Origin: a bacterium
Lineage (GTDB): Bacteria > Ratteibacteria > UBA8468 > B48-G9 > JAFGKM01
Direction of reading: 5' to 3'
DNA length: 14,886 nt
NCBI GenBank assembly: GCA_035371905.1
Contig: DAORXQ010000037.1
Location: 1 to 14,886 of the forward strand
A program made the translations under genes and the position numbers. The notes under the pieces were generated by a model. The model ran no database searches. It was not told the DNA's origin and saw nothing but the letters and a program-made list of their open reading frames with translations. Numbering within the stretch: the first letter of the stretch is position 1; every line of letters starts with the position of its first letter. This document shows positions 1 through 7,127 of the stretch, one piece after another.

Positions 1-582
1 AAATGCTTCTTTTCTTGCACCATTTTTAATTAACTGATATTTTATTTCAGCAACAAGGTCAAGTTCTGTGATTCCTTCTTTAATTATGTTTTCTATATAT
101 TGAAGTGTTTTTTCAGTAATTTCTTTCGCTTTTTTTATCAATCTAATTTCCTCTTCATCTTTTGCCATTCTTATTTCAATAAAAAAGTCATTAATAGGAA
201 TTAGTTTTGATTTTATTTCCTTCTGTAAATTTTTAAATAAAGTATAAGAAATTTCAGTGTTTATAAATCCAATTTTTTTATATACGGATAGAAATTTTTG
301 GAAGTTTTTATTTTTTATCTGTTTTATATATGTTTTTAAATATTTATTATTATACCCCAAATTGTCAAGAGATTCATAAAAATAAAGAGGAGAAGTAAAA
401 ATATAAATGTTGTCTCTATCAATCAATAAGTATCCTTCAATATCAAAAAGACCTGTAAGATAAAAAATATGTGATGGATTTTTTGTAAAAATGCAATCAA
501 ATTTTTTATTTTCAATAAACTCTTTAACTTTTTCAGCCCTTTTAAAAATAGTCCTTTCTATTTCTGAAATCTTTTCTTTCAT
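1..582 (-). CDS. Xaa-Pro aminopeptidase/dipeptidase-like M24 protein, N-terminal part
   Basis: A 194-codon open frame runs off the window edge, so only the N-terminal portion is visible. Residues 1-130 match the creatinase N-terminal domain of Xaa-Pro peptidases: an amphipathic start (MKEKISEIERTI), then NPSHIFYLTGLFD (35-47) and GYLLID (50-55). The typical linker MAKDEEEIRLIKKAKEIT (139-156) leads into the M24 pita-bread domain. The metal ligands (Asp, Asp, His, Glu, Glu) would lie beyond the window, so activity cannot be judged. Family members remove N-terminal residues before proline or cleave Xaa-Pro dipeptides in the cytoplasm. The ATG at 582-580 is fixed by an in-frame TGA immediately before it. 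There is no clear Shine-Dalgarno, but a TATATT box lies 10 nt upstream. The gene follows gspG by 24 bp; a peptidase of this type often sits near pilus or translation genes by chance, so no functional link is claimed. PepP and PepQ cannot be distinguished from this part. Confidence 0.85.
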   Translation of the reverse strand, partial: MKEKISEIERTIFKRAEKVKEFIENKKFDCIFTKNPSHIFYLTGLFDIEGYLLIDRDNIYIFTSPLYFYESLDNLGYNNKYLKTYIKQIKNKNFQKFLSVYKKIGFINTEISYTLFKNLQKEIKSKLIPINDFFIEIRMAKDEEEIRLIKKAKEITEKTLQYIENIIKEGITELDLVAEIKYQLIKNGARKEAF

Positions 583-592
583 TCAATCTGTT

Positions 593-623
593 AATATAAT
601 TTGTGATTAGCGGAATTTGTAAA
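593..623 (-). promoter_or_regulatory. Possible promoter for the M24 peptidase gene
   Basis: On the minus strand TTTACA (623-618) is followed by TATATT (598-593) after 19 bp, or by TTATAT after 18 bp. The -35 box overlaps the last codons of gspG. The -10 box ends 10 nt before the ATG, so any transcript would start at or just before the start codon. In AT-rich DNA such matches arise often by chance; this is a weak call supported mainly by the same layout at two other genes. Confidence 0.3.
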
Positions 624-1257
624 GAAGGTCATCTCCAGAAGGAGTTGTTTCACGTGCATCTGTCTCTATTTTTCCATTTGGTCCTGCTGAATAAATTATC
701 ATAACTTTGTCTGAATCATTATAAGCAACAAGATAAGTATGTCCCCAAGGGTCAAGTGGTGTACCATAAGGTACTACATTCTCTAAATTAGTACCCCATC
801 CAGATGCAAAGACAGAAGGAACAGAACCATTACTTAATTGATAGGTTGCTTTTGGCTGATATGTAATATAAGGTCCATCCCAGTTATGTCCCTGCGTAAG
901 TTCGCTTTGCGCAGATGTATCATCTGTTGATGTATTTATATTATAGAACGCAACAGTTCCGCTTCCATCTTGTGTTATATTAAAAGAAGCATCGGGAGGA
1001 GAAGCGTGCTTAGGATTGGTTGAATAATATGTCGTACTTAAAGACACATCAGCCAAATCACACAATCTCACATAATAACCAGTATCCATTTTTACCATTG
1101 TCATTATACTTGCTAAATTTGCCATTTCTGCTTTTGCTTTATCTATAAGTGCTTTACTCCTTGATTTTCTTATTGCTGGAAGTAAAAGTCCTGCAAGAAA
1201 AGCAATTATAACCATAACAACAAGTAATTCAACAACTGTAAATCCTTTTTTTCTCAT
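607..1257 (-). CDS. gspG: GspG-like major pseudopilin (type II secretion / type IV pilus system)
   Basis: This is a 216-residue type IV pilin-like protein with a class III signal peptide. MRKKG is followed by FTVVELLVVMVIIAFLAGLL; prepilin peptidase should cut between G5 and F6, and the conserved E10 is present. The hydrophobic helix (6-27) anchors the subunit before assembly and packs the filament core. The C-terminal part carries the GspG hallmarks: WDGPYI (126-131), DPWG (169-172), then IYSAGPNGK (188-196) and a Glu/Asp-rich end that coordinates calcium in known GspG structures. GspG is usually about 140-150 residues; here a long Ser/Thr/Asn-rich insertion (about 75-165) enlarges the globular domain. 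A perfect Shine-Dalgarno, AGGAGGT, lies 4 nt before the ATG and overlaps the stop codon of hepT, so translation is probably coupled. It could be the main filament subunit of a secretion pseudopilus rather than of a long pilus; the PilT gene in the operon leaves both open. Confidence 0.87.
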   Translation of the reverse strand: MRKKGFTVVELLVVMVIIAFLAGLLLPAIRKSRSKALIDKAKAEMANLASIMTMVKMDTGYYVRLCDLADVSLSTTYYSTNPKHASPPDASFNITQDGSGTVAFYNINTSTDDTSAQSELTQGHNWDGPYITYQPKATYQLSNGSVPSVFASGWGTNLENVVPYGTPLDPWGHTYLVAYNDSDKVMIIYSAGPNGKIETDARETTPSGDDLLYKFR

Positions 1258-1261
1258 TTTT

Positions 1262-1268
1262 ACCTCCT
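1262..1268 (-). promoter_or_regulatory. Shine-Dalgarno of gspG overlapping the hepT stop
   Basis: AGGAGGT on the minus strand, 4 nt upstream of the gspG ATG. Two of its bases belong to the TAG stop of hepT (1269-1267), so a ribosome ending hepT sits directly on the gspG initiation site. Confidence 0.85.
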
Positions 1269-1695
1269 ATATCTCTTTTTTCTTTTTTAAATATTTCAAC
1301 AATTCATCCACAAACATTTTAAAAATCTTTAAATTATCACACGTTTTCAAAAGTTCATCTTCACTTACTTCCCAATATAGATGAACAAGACGATTTCTTA
1401 ATCCAACAAGTTTTATAATTTCTTTAAATACTGCTTCACTAATTATATTTGCATCTTTCAAAATTTTAAAAATTTCTTTATATGTTTCCGGTCTTTTTAA
1501 TAAAAAACCAGAAATTATATGATTTCCTATATTCAAACAATCTTCAACTGCAAGTTGTAAATTTCTTTCAAGTGCGTATATCCTTATTTTTTCATCTTTT
1601 TTTTCTTTCTTTAATTCTTTTATCCTATCAATGTGCTCTTTTAATCTTCCTATCTGTATAAATAACTTCTCTTTATCAATCCCAGAAGGTACCAT
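1267..1695 (-). CDS. hepT: HepT-like HEPN-domain RNase (DUF86 family toxin)
   Basis: This is an all-helical protein of about 142 residues with the HEPN catalytic signature RX4HXY, seen here as RNRLVHLY. From the ATG start these are R100, H105 and Y107. HepT proteins are metal-independent RNases that act as toxins. In the characterised MntA-HepT pair the partner adds AMP groups to the tyrosine of this motif and so inactivates the RNase; that tyrosine is present. Length matches the family. The ATG at 1695-1693 is chosen over an in-frame TTG at 1701-1699 (144 residues, which has a slightly better-placed GGA). Either start overlaps the end of mntA, by 20 or 26 bp, which points to coupled translation. 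The stop falls inside the gspG Shine-Dalgarno. The protein is very lysine-rich compared with the flanking pilus proteins, in line with acquired DNA, though this is only an impression. Confidence 0.88.
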   Translation of the reverse strand: MVPSGIDKEKLFIQIGRLKEHIDRIKELKKEKKDEKIRIYALERNLQLAVEDCLNIGNHIISGFLLKRPETYKEIFKILKDANIISEAVFKEIIKLVGLRNRLVHLYWEVSEDELLKTCDNLKIFKMFVDELLKYLKKKKEI

Positions 1696-2131
1696 TTTCA
1701 ATTTTTTCCATCATCTTTTCAAAATATTCCTCCCTCATCCAGTATGTATCAAGATATTCATTCTCTTTTTTTGTCTCAAATTCAATCTTTATTTTTAAAT
1801 TTTCTGCATATAAACATTTCCCTTCTTTCAAAATCCTATGTATTAAAGTCAATGGTGCTTTTTTCAAATTTACTATATCTATACCTTCATCTTCAAATAT
1901 TTCTTCAAGTTTTTCAATCAATTTTATTTCATCGTCAAAATTTATTTCTTTTTCAGGTAAATATGCAACATCTATATCACTCAATTTGGTTGGATTTCCT
2001 TTCGCATAAGAACCATAAATATAAAAAAGTTTAATTTTAAATTCCTTACAAACATTTTCAATTTCTTTTTCAATCTTTTCAAAATCAATTTTTCTTCCTT
2101 CTCTACTTTTTAAAACAGAATAAAATCTCAT
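1676..2131 (-). CDS. mntA: MntA-like minimal nucleotidyltransferase (antitoxin of HepT)
   Basis: This is a 151-residue DNA polymerase beta-type minimal nucleotidyltransferase. The active-site motif GSX10DXD is complete: G40-S41 in IYGSYAKG, and D52 and D54 in SDIDV. The third carboxylate is probably D85 in GIDIVNL. Such MNT proteins pair with HEPN toxins; the characterised MntA transfers AMP to the HEPN tyrosine and neutralises it. A fully intact active site suggests an enzyme rather than a degenerate binding antitoxin. Start choice: an ATG four codons upstream (2143) has no ribosome site, whereas the ATG at 2131-2129 is preceded by GGGGAG at 4 nt and forms an ATGA overlap with the stop of the H-X9-DG pseudopilin gene. 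Translation is thus tied to the pilus operon. The hepT gene begins inside its 3' end. Confidence 0.9.
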   Translation of the reverse strand: MRFYSVLKSREGRKIDFEKIEKEIENVCKEFKIKLFYIYGSYAKGNPTKLSDIDVAYLPEKEINFDDEIKLIEKLEEIFEDEGIDIVNLKKAPLTLIHRILKEGKCLYAENLKIKIEFETKKENEYLDTYWMREEYFEKMMEKIENGTFWD

Positions 2132-2901
2132 TCTTCTCCCCATTCAGTCAATTCTTCCCTTTTTTTCGTGGGGTCACTTAAATCAAGTCCCACTACTACT
2201 GAATATCCATTTGGTCTTGCAGCAACATTTCCCATATGAGGAGTATTATCATCTGGAGAGTTTTCTGTATCATCTAAAGAAAAATCTATATCTCTTAAAT
2301 TTACCCAATTTACAGAGCCATCTATATATAAAACATTTATTCCCCAAGCATGATTTCCAGTTAAAGGATTACAATCTTTAAGATTTGGATAACTTAAATC
2401 ACTTGTACTTATACTTGTATTATAAATTCCTCTATCGCTTATAACTGGTACTGGTTTTGTTGATTTATTTCCTGTTGTAAGTCCAAAAACAAAAGAATAA
2501 GAAGCATACCAGTCATTTTTCCATGCACTCCAGTTATTGTCAGAGGGTGGACTTGAATGATATTCTTCAATAGGTCCATCAGGTGGTGGTAGTTTTCTAT
2601 TTAAAGAACTCGGACACCAGAAAATTTTTGTTGTATTTATATAAAAAGGATAGATTGTTTTAAAGTTATTATTTGTTGCTCCTATATACAAAGCAGATGG
2701 CTGGTCAGGAAATCTTTCATAAAAATCTTCAGCATACATTTCAAAAGCAGCAGAAAACTGTTTTAAATTGTTCATACATGTTGTTCTTCTTGCTCTCTCC
2801 CTTGCTCCAGATAGGGCAGGTAAAAGCAAACCAGCAAGCATAGCCAAAATCGCAATTACAACAAGTATCTCTACAAGCGTGAAGCCATTTTCTCTTTCCA
2901 T
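2128..2901 (-). CDS. H-X9-DG type pseudopilin (DUF1559-like)
   Basis: A 257-residue pilin-like protein. The class III signal peptide is MERENG followed by FTLVEILVVIAILAMLAGLLLPAL; cleavage is expected between G6 and F7, with the conserved E11. The motif RRTTCMNNLKQ (38-48) after the helix and H184-X9-D194-G195 (NHAWGINVLYIDG) place it in the prepilin-type family with the H-X9-DG domain. This family is greatly expanded in Planctomycetes, Verrucomicrobia, Lentisphaerae and related candidate phyla. Its exact role is unknown; such proteins are probably exported and assembled by, or secreted through, the pilus/T2SS machinery. C96 and C177 could form a disulfide; C42 is a third cysteine. An AAGGAG ribosome site lies 6 nt before the ATG, 14 bp after the pilC stop. 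Its TGA stop overlaps the mntA start. Confidence 0.88.
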   Translation of the reverse strand: MERENGFTLVEILVVIAILAMLAGLLLPALSGARERARRTTCMNNLKQFSAAFEMYAEDFYERFPDQPSALYIGATNNNFKTIYPFYINTTKIFWCPSSLNRKLPPPDGPIEEYHSSPPSDNNWSAWKNDWYASYSFVFGLTTGNKSTKPVPVISDRGIYNTSISTSDLSYPNLKDCNPLTGNHAWGINVLYIDGSVNWVNLRDIDFSLDDTENSPDDNTPHMGNVAARPNGYSVVVGLDLSDPTKKREELTEWGEE

Positions 2902-2915
2902 TCATTTCTCCTTTT

Positions 2916-4241
2916 TTATTCACCACCACCGCCACCACCTCCACCTGTACTTCCAGATAAACTCATAGCAATTTTAATTAATGGCATATACATAGAAATA
3001 ACAATAAATCCAACAACTCCACCAAGAAAAACAATCATTATCGGCTCTATCATTGATGCAAGTGCTGCAACTGCTGCATCAACTTCTGCTTCATAAGCAT
3101 CGGCAATTTTGTCAAGCATAGCATCCATCTGTCCTGTCTCTTCACCTACTGCCACCATATTTGTTACCATTGGTGGAAAAACCTTTGTTCTTAACATGGG
3201 ACCTGCTATTCCTTCTCCTTCTCTAACTCTATTTCTTATTTCATTTATTCCATTTGATATAACATCATTTCCGACTGTATCCCTTACTATTTGAAGTGCC
3301 TGTAAAATCGGGACTCCACTTGAAATCAATGTTGCAAATGTTCTTGCAAATCTTGCTATTATTGTTTTTGAAACAATGGGACCGAAAAGAAAAATTTTTA
3401 ATTTAATCATATCTATCCAGTATCTTGTAAATTTAATTTTTGTCAGGATTCTATAAAGTATAACAAGAACAACAATCCCGATTATAACAAGATATGATTT
3501 TTGAAGCATTAATTTTGAAATAGCAATACAGAGTTTTGTGGGCGCGGGTAAATCACCTACTTCCATATCTTCAAAAATCTGAGTAAATGTTGGAACTATT
3601 TTTACCATAATAAATGTCAACATACCTATTGTAACGAAAAGAACAACCATAGGATATGCCATTGCTGATTTTATTTTACCCCTTAATTTTGCTTCCTTTT
3701 CCATAAATTCTGCCAATCTTGAAAGAACGATTTCAAGAGCACCACCTGCCTCACCCGCTTTAACCATAGCAACATAAATTCTCGGAAAACTACTCGGATG
3801 TTTACTCAGTGCTTCTGAAAATAATGCTCCACTTTCAATATCATCTGCTATTTTTCCAAGAATAGCACTTGCTGCACCTCTTCTCTGTTCTTTCAAAACT
3901 CTTAAAGACCTTAAAAGAGGTAATCCTGCTCCAATTAATGTTGCTAACTGTCTTGTTATAATCATCAATTCTTTTGTTTTTATTTTTTTTCCACCAATAA
4001 ATGGTAAAGGAATGGAAATTGATACTCCTTTACTCTTTGGTTTTTTAGCAGTTGCTTTTGAGGGTTGTGCTTTCGTCTCCTTAGTTTTTGCAGTACTTGA
4101 CCCTTTTGCAGGTGAAACATTTGTAACAAAATATCCCATACTTTTAAGTTTTGCTATTGCCTCCTGAACACCTGAAGCATCTATTGTGCCATTTAAGGTT
4201 TTTCCGGTATTGTCTATCGCGTTATACTGGAAGAGAGCCAT
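2916..4241 (-). CDS. pilC: PilC/GspF inner-membrane platform protein
   Basis: A 441-residue polytopic inner-membrane protein, the platform on which the assembly ATPases act to extrude or retract pilins. The N-terminal region (1-45, MALFQYNAIDNTGKTLNGTI) is the usual GspF/PilC start. A Lys/Ala/Thr-rich linker (46-76) follows, then two T2SSF repeats at about 97-215 and 299-421. Each repeat shows the family pattern: RQLATLIGAGLPLLRSL with GEAGGALE in the first, and FARTFATLISSGVPILQALQ with VGEETGQMDAML in the second. Membrane segments are expected near 199-218, 250-266 and 401-424. The protein ends in eight consecutive glycines and a glutamate, which is unusual. An AAGGAGGAG Shine-Dalgarno precedes the start. 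It follows the second pilB by 20 bp. PilC is preferred over GspF only because of the pilT gene in the operon. Confidence 0.93.
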   Translation of the reverse strand: MALFQYNAIDNTGKTLNGTIDASGVQEAIAKLKSMGYFVTNVSPAKGSSTAKTKETKAQPSKATAKKPKSKGVSISIPLPFIGGKKIKTKELMIITRQLATLIGAGLPLLRSLRVLKEQRRGAASAILGKIADDIESGALFSEALSKHPSSFPRIYVAMVKAGEAGGALEIVLSRLAEFMEKEAKLRGKIKSAMAYPMVVLFVTIGMLTFIMVKIVPTFTQIFEDMEVGDLPAPTKLCIAISKLMLQKSYLVIIGIVVLVILYRILTKIKFTRYWIDMIKLKIFLFGPIVSKTIIARFARTFATLISSGVPILQALQIVRDTVGNDVISNGINEIRNRVREGEGIAGPMLRTKVFPPMVTNMVAVGEETGQMDAMLDKIADAYEAEVDAAVAALASMIEPIMIVFLGGVVGFIVISMYMPLIKIAMSLSGSTGGGGGGGGE

Positions 4242-4261
4242 TTTCTCCTCCTTTTTAATTT

Positions 4262-5980
4262 TTAATAACCATGAACTTCCTTAGCAACCTCTTCTATAGT
4301 AGTTATACCCAAGTTTATTTTTTGAAGTCCATCATCAAGAAGAGTTTTCATTCCACAATCTTTTATAGCAATCTCCCTTATTTCACCAAGAGGTCTTCTT
4401 TCATATATTGCCTGCCAGAATTTTTCATTTGGAGTTAAAATTTCAAAAATACCTGTTCTTCCTTTATATCCACCTCTGCAGAAAGGACATCCAACTGCTT
4501 TATAAAATTTCATATTCTCTGCTTTTTCAGGTGTTAAACCTACTTCAAGTAATTCCTGTTTTGTTGGTCTATATTCCTGTTTACATCTTGGGCATAAAAC
4601 CCTTACCAATCTCTGAGCAATAACCCCTTCAATTGTAGATGCAAGTAAAAATGGCTCAATATTCATATCAACAAGTCGGTAAATTGTAGTTGGAGCATCA
4701 TTTGTGTGAAGTGTGCTTAAAACAATATGACCTGTTAGTGATGATTGAATTGCCATCTGTGCTGTATCAAAATCTCTAACTTCACCAACAAGTATTATAT
4801 CAGGGTCCTGCCTTAATATACTCCTTAAACATTTTGCAAAAGTAAGTCCTATATGTTCTTTTATTGGTACCTGAATTGCCCCTTCAAGCATATATTCTAC
4901 TGGGTCTTCTGTTGTTATAACTTTAACATCAGGAGTATTCAATTTTCTTAAAATAGCATAAAGTGTAGTTGTTTTACCGCATCCAGTTGGACCTGTTGCA
5001 AGTATTATTCCGTGTGGTTTCCTTATCATTTTCTCTATTTTTTCCATATCGTCATGAAGTAGCCCAAGGTTTTCAAGTTCAAAAATTGTTTTTCCTCTAT
5101 CAAGAACACGAATTGCGAGACATTCTCCAAAAACAGTAGGAACTGTGTTTACACGAAGGTCAACCGCTCTACCCATAACTGATAGTTCAATTCTTCCATC
5201 TTGTGGAAGTCGTCTTTCAGCAATATCCATACCAGCCATAATTTTAAAACGACAGAAAAGAGCAAAAGCAAGTCCTTTTGGTGGATGAACAAGGTCATAA
5301 AGAACTCCATCTACTCTATATCTAACTCTAAAATCATCTTCAAATGGTTCAAGATGCACATCCGATGCATTATCTCTTACTGTTTGAAGTAAAATTAAAT
5401 CAAACAATTTAACTACAGGTGGTAAAGAAGCAATCTCTTCAAGAGATGTTATTGTTGCATATTCTCCCTGACTTGCTATAGCATTCAATTCTTCCATTTC
5501 CTCAACATCCTGAGCAAGCCATTTTATTAAGTCATCTATCGTTTCTATTTCTTTTCCATAATATGTTTCAATTGCTTCCTTTATATTATCTTCATCTGCA
5601 AGAACCATTTTAATTTTATATCCAAGGATAAATGAAATGTCATCCTGAATATTTAAACTTAATGTATCACCAACTGCAAGTGTTAATGTATCTCTTTCAA
5701 GTTTTACTGGAATAACATTATATGTTTTGGCAAGTGCTGATGGAAAAACTTCAACTGCTTTTCTATCCACAGGAGTATTCTTCAAATCAATCATTTCAAT
5801 TCCTGCCTGAATACTTAAAACTCTTTTTAAGTCCTTTTCTGAAATGTATCCAAGGTCAACAAGAATTCTTCCAAGAAAATGTCCTGTCTCTCTCTGTTTT
5901 TCAAGTGCCTCTCTAAGTTGTTGTTCTGTTATCAATCCCTGTTCAAGTAATAACTGACCGATAAGTTTTTTTGCAGTCAT
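4262..5980 (-). CDS. pilB: PilB/GspE-type assembly ATPase 2, with intact-looking MshEN domain
   Basis: A 572-residue cytoplasmic hexameric ATPase that powers pilus or pseudopilus extension. The N-terminal MshEN domain (5-66) holds two tandem repeats, LIGQLLLEQGLITEQQLREAL and FLGRILVDLGYISEKDLKRVL; in this family such repeats bind cyclic di-GMP. The ATPase core shows Walker A GPTGCGKTTT (330-339), where the usual serine is C334, the Asp box TTEDPVEY (356-363), the Walker B region RQDPDIILVGEVRD (390-403) and the His box TGHIVLSTLHT (416-426). Zinc is probably bound by CPRC (463-466) and CPFC (498-501). It starts one base after the pilT stop, with AAGGTG 7 nt upstream, so it is in the same operon. 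About 40-50 % similarity by eye to the first PilB-like gene in the operon suggests an old duplication with different partners, for example one for a pilus and one for secretion. Confidence 0.93.
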   Translation of the reverse strand: MTAKKLIGQLLLEQGLITEQQLREALEKQRETGHFLGRILVDLGYISEKDLKRVLSIQAGIEMIDLKNTPVDRKAVEVFPSALAKTYNVIPVKLERDTLTLAVGDTLSLNIQDDISFILGYKIKMVLADEDNIKEAIETYYGKEIETIDDLIKWLAQDVEEMEELNAIASQGEYATITSLEEIASLPPVVKLFDLILLQTVRDNASDVHLEPFEDDFRVRYRVDGVLYDLVHPPKGLAFALFCRFKIMAGMDIAERRLPQDGRIELSVMGRAVDLRVNTVPTVFGECLAIRVLDRGKTIFELENLGLLHDDMEKIEKMIRKPHGIILATGPTGCGKTTTLYAILRKLNTPDVKVITTEDPVEYMLEGAIQVPIKEHIGLTFAKCLRSILRQDPDIILVGEVRDFDTAQMAIQSSLTGHIVLSTLHTNDAPTTIYRLVDMNIEPFLLASTIEGVIAQRLVRVLCPRCKQEYRPTKQELLEVGLTPEKAENMKFYKAVGCPFCRGGYKGRTGIFEILTPNEKFWQAIYERRPLGEIREIAIKDCGMKTLLDDGLQKINLGITTIEEVAKEVHGY

Positions 5981-5981
5981 A

Positions 5982-7127
5982 TTATTTCACCTTCTCCTTT
6001 TCCATTTCTGCTTCCAAACCCTCTTTCTTTGCTTCTTTCAATATTTCTTCTCCAAGAACCCCTTCTGCAACAAGTTGTGCTTTTACACTATCAGGGTCAT
6101 AAGAAAATGTCAGAACATCATCAAGTCCAATCTTTCCTTCTTTAAATAATTTCATTAAAAAAGAATCCATTGTTACCATTCCCCATTTTGCACCTGTTTG
6201 TATTTCTGAAACAATCCTGTATGTTTTCCTTTCTCTTATTAAGTTCTGAATAGAGGGAGTTGCAACCATTATTTCAAAAGCAGCAACTCTACCAGGTTTA
6301 TCTATCCTTTTTAATAAAACCTGTGAAATTATCGCAAGTATTGAAACAGAAAGCATAACCCTTATTTGTTCCTGCTGTGCTACAGGGAAAACATTTACAA
6401 TTCTATCAACAGTTCTTGCTGCTCCTGTTGTATGTAATGTAGCAAAAACAATATGACCTGTTTCTGCTGCTGTAATTGCCGCTTCAATTGTTTCAAGGTC
6501 TCTCATTTCCCCTACAAGAAATACATCAGGGTCCTGCCTCAATCCCCTTCTTAATGCTTCAGCAAATGTAGGCACATCAACACCAAGTTCTCTTTGTGTT
6601 ATTATTGACCTTTTATGTGTATGATAATATTCAATCGGGTCTTCAATCGTAATTATATGCCTTTCAAGATTTGTATTCATCCAGTCAATCATACTTGCAA
6701 GAGTTGTTGTTTTACCAGAACCTGTTGGACCTGTTACAAGGATAAGGCCACGAGGTCTTGTAAGCAGATATTTCATTGTGTTTTCATCAAGTCCTATCTC
6801 TTTAAAACTTAAAAATTTAAAAGGAATTAATCTTAATGCCATAGCAACATGCCCTCTTTCTTTAAAAACACTTACCCTGAATCTTGCCAGGTCCCTGAAA
6901 GCAAAACCAAAATCAGTCCCTCCAACTTTCTGTAATTCTTCCTGATGTTCTCTTGATGTTATTGCCTTCATATAATTTACTGTATCCTCTGGTGTGAGTG
7001 GTTCACTATCAAGTTTCTGAAGTCCTCCATGAAGACGAGCCATTGGAGGAAGACCAACATTTATATGTAGATCAGCCGCATTTTCCCTTACAACGAATTC
7101 AAGTAATTCTTCAATTCTCTTTGCCAT
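5982..7127 (-). CDS. pilT: PilT-type pilus retraction ATPase
   Basis: A 381-residue cytoplasmic hexameric ATPase. It shows the short PilT N-terminal domain (AADLHINVGLPPMARLHG, 18-34), Walker A GPTGSGKTTT (133-142), Asp box IEDPIEY (161-167), the Walker B region RQDPDVFLVGEMRD (197-210) and the His box TGHIVFATLHT (223-233). SIQNLIRE (292-299) corresponds to the AIRNLIRE motif that is needed for retraction and marks PilT rather than PilB or GspE. The C-terminal tail (about 355-381) is charged and Glu/Lys-rich. PilT depolymerises pili and drives twitching and DNA or phage uptake; its presence argues for a retractable pilus in addition to a secretion role. The start codon follows directly on the TAA of the upstream pilB-like gene, with GGGGAG as ribosome site, so the two are co-translated. 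Confidence 0.95.
   Translation of the reverse strand: MAKRIEELLEFVVRENAADLHINVGLPPMARLHGGLQKLDSEPLTPEDTVNYMKAITSREHQEELQKVGGTDFGFAFRDLARFRVSVFKERGHVAMALRLIPFKFLSFKEIGLDENTMKYLLTRPRGLILVTGPTGSGKTTTLASMIDWMNTNLERHIITIEDPIEYYHTHKRSIITQRELGVDVPTFAEALRRGLRQDPDVFLVGEMRDLETIEAAITAAETGHIVFATLHTTGAARTVDRIVNVFPVAQQEQIRVMLSVSILAIISQVLLKRIDKPGRVAAFEIMVATPSIQNLIRERKTYRIVSEIQTGAKWGMVTMDSFLMKLFKEGKIGLDDVLTFSYDPDSVKAQLVAEGVLGEEILKEAKKEGLEAEMEKEKVK

Noticed and set aside
1744..2034. Plus-strand open frame of 96 codons
   Set aside because: It lies antisense to mntA, is rich in Leu/Phe/His as expected for the complement of AT-rich coding DNA, has no family features and no ribosome site.
1267..2131. Insertion sequence or transposon carrying the HEPN-MNT pair
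   Set aside because: No transposase, inverted terminal repeats or target duplications are seen at the edges, and the gene overlaps leave no room for them.
2741..2944. Alternative minus-strand frame of 67 codons at the pseudopilin start
   Set aside because: It overlaps the end of pilC and the signal peptide of the H-X9-DG pseudopilin in another frame and has no pilin features of its own.
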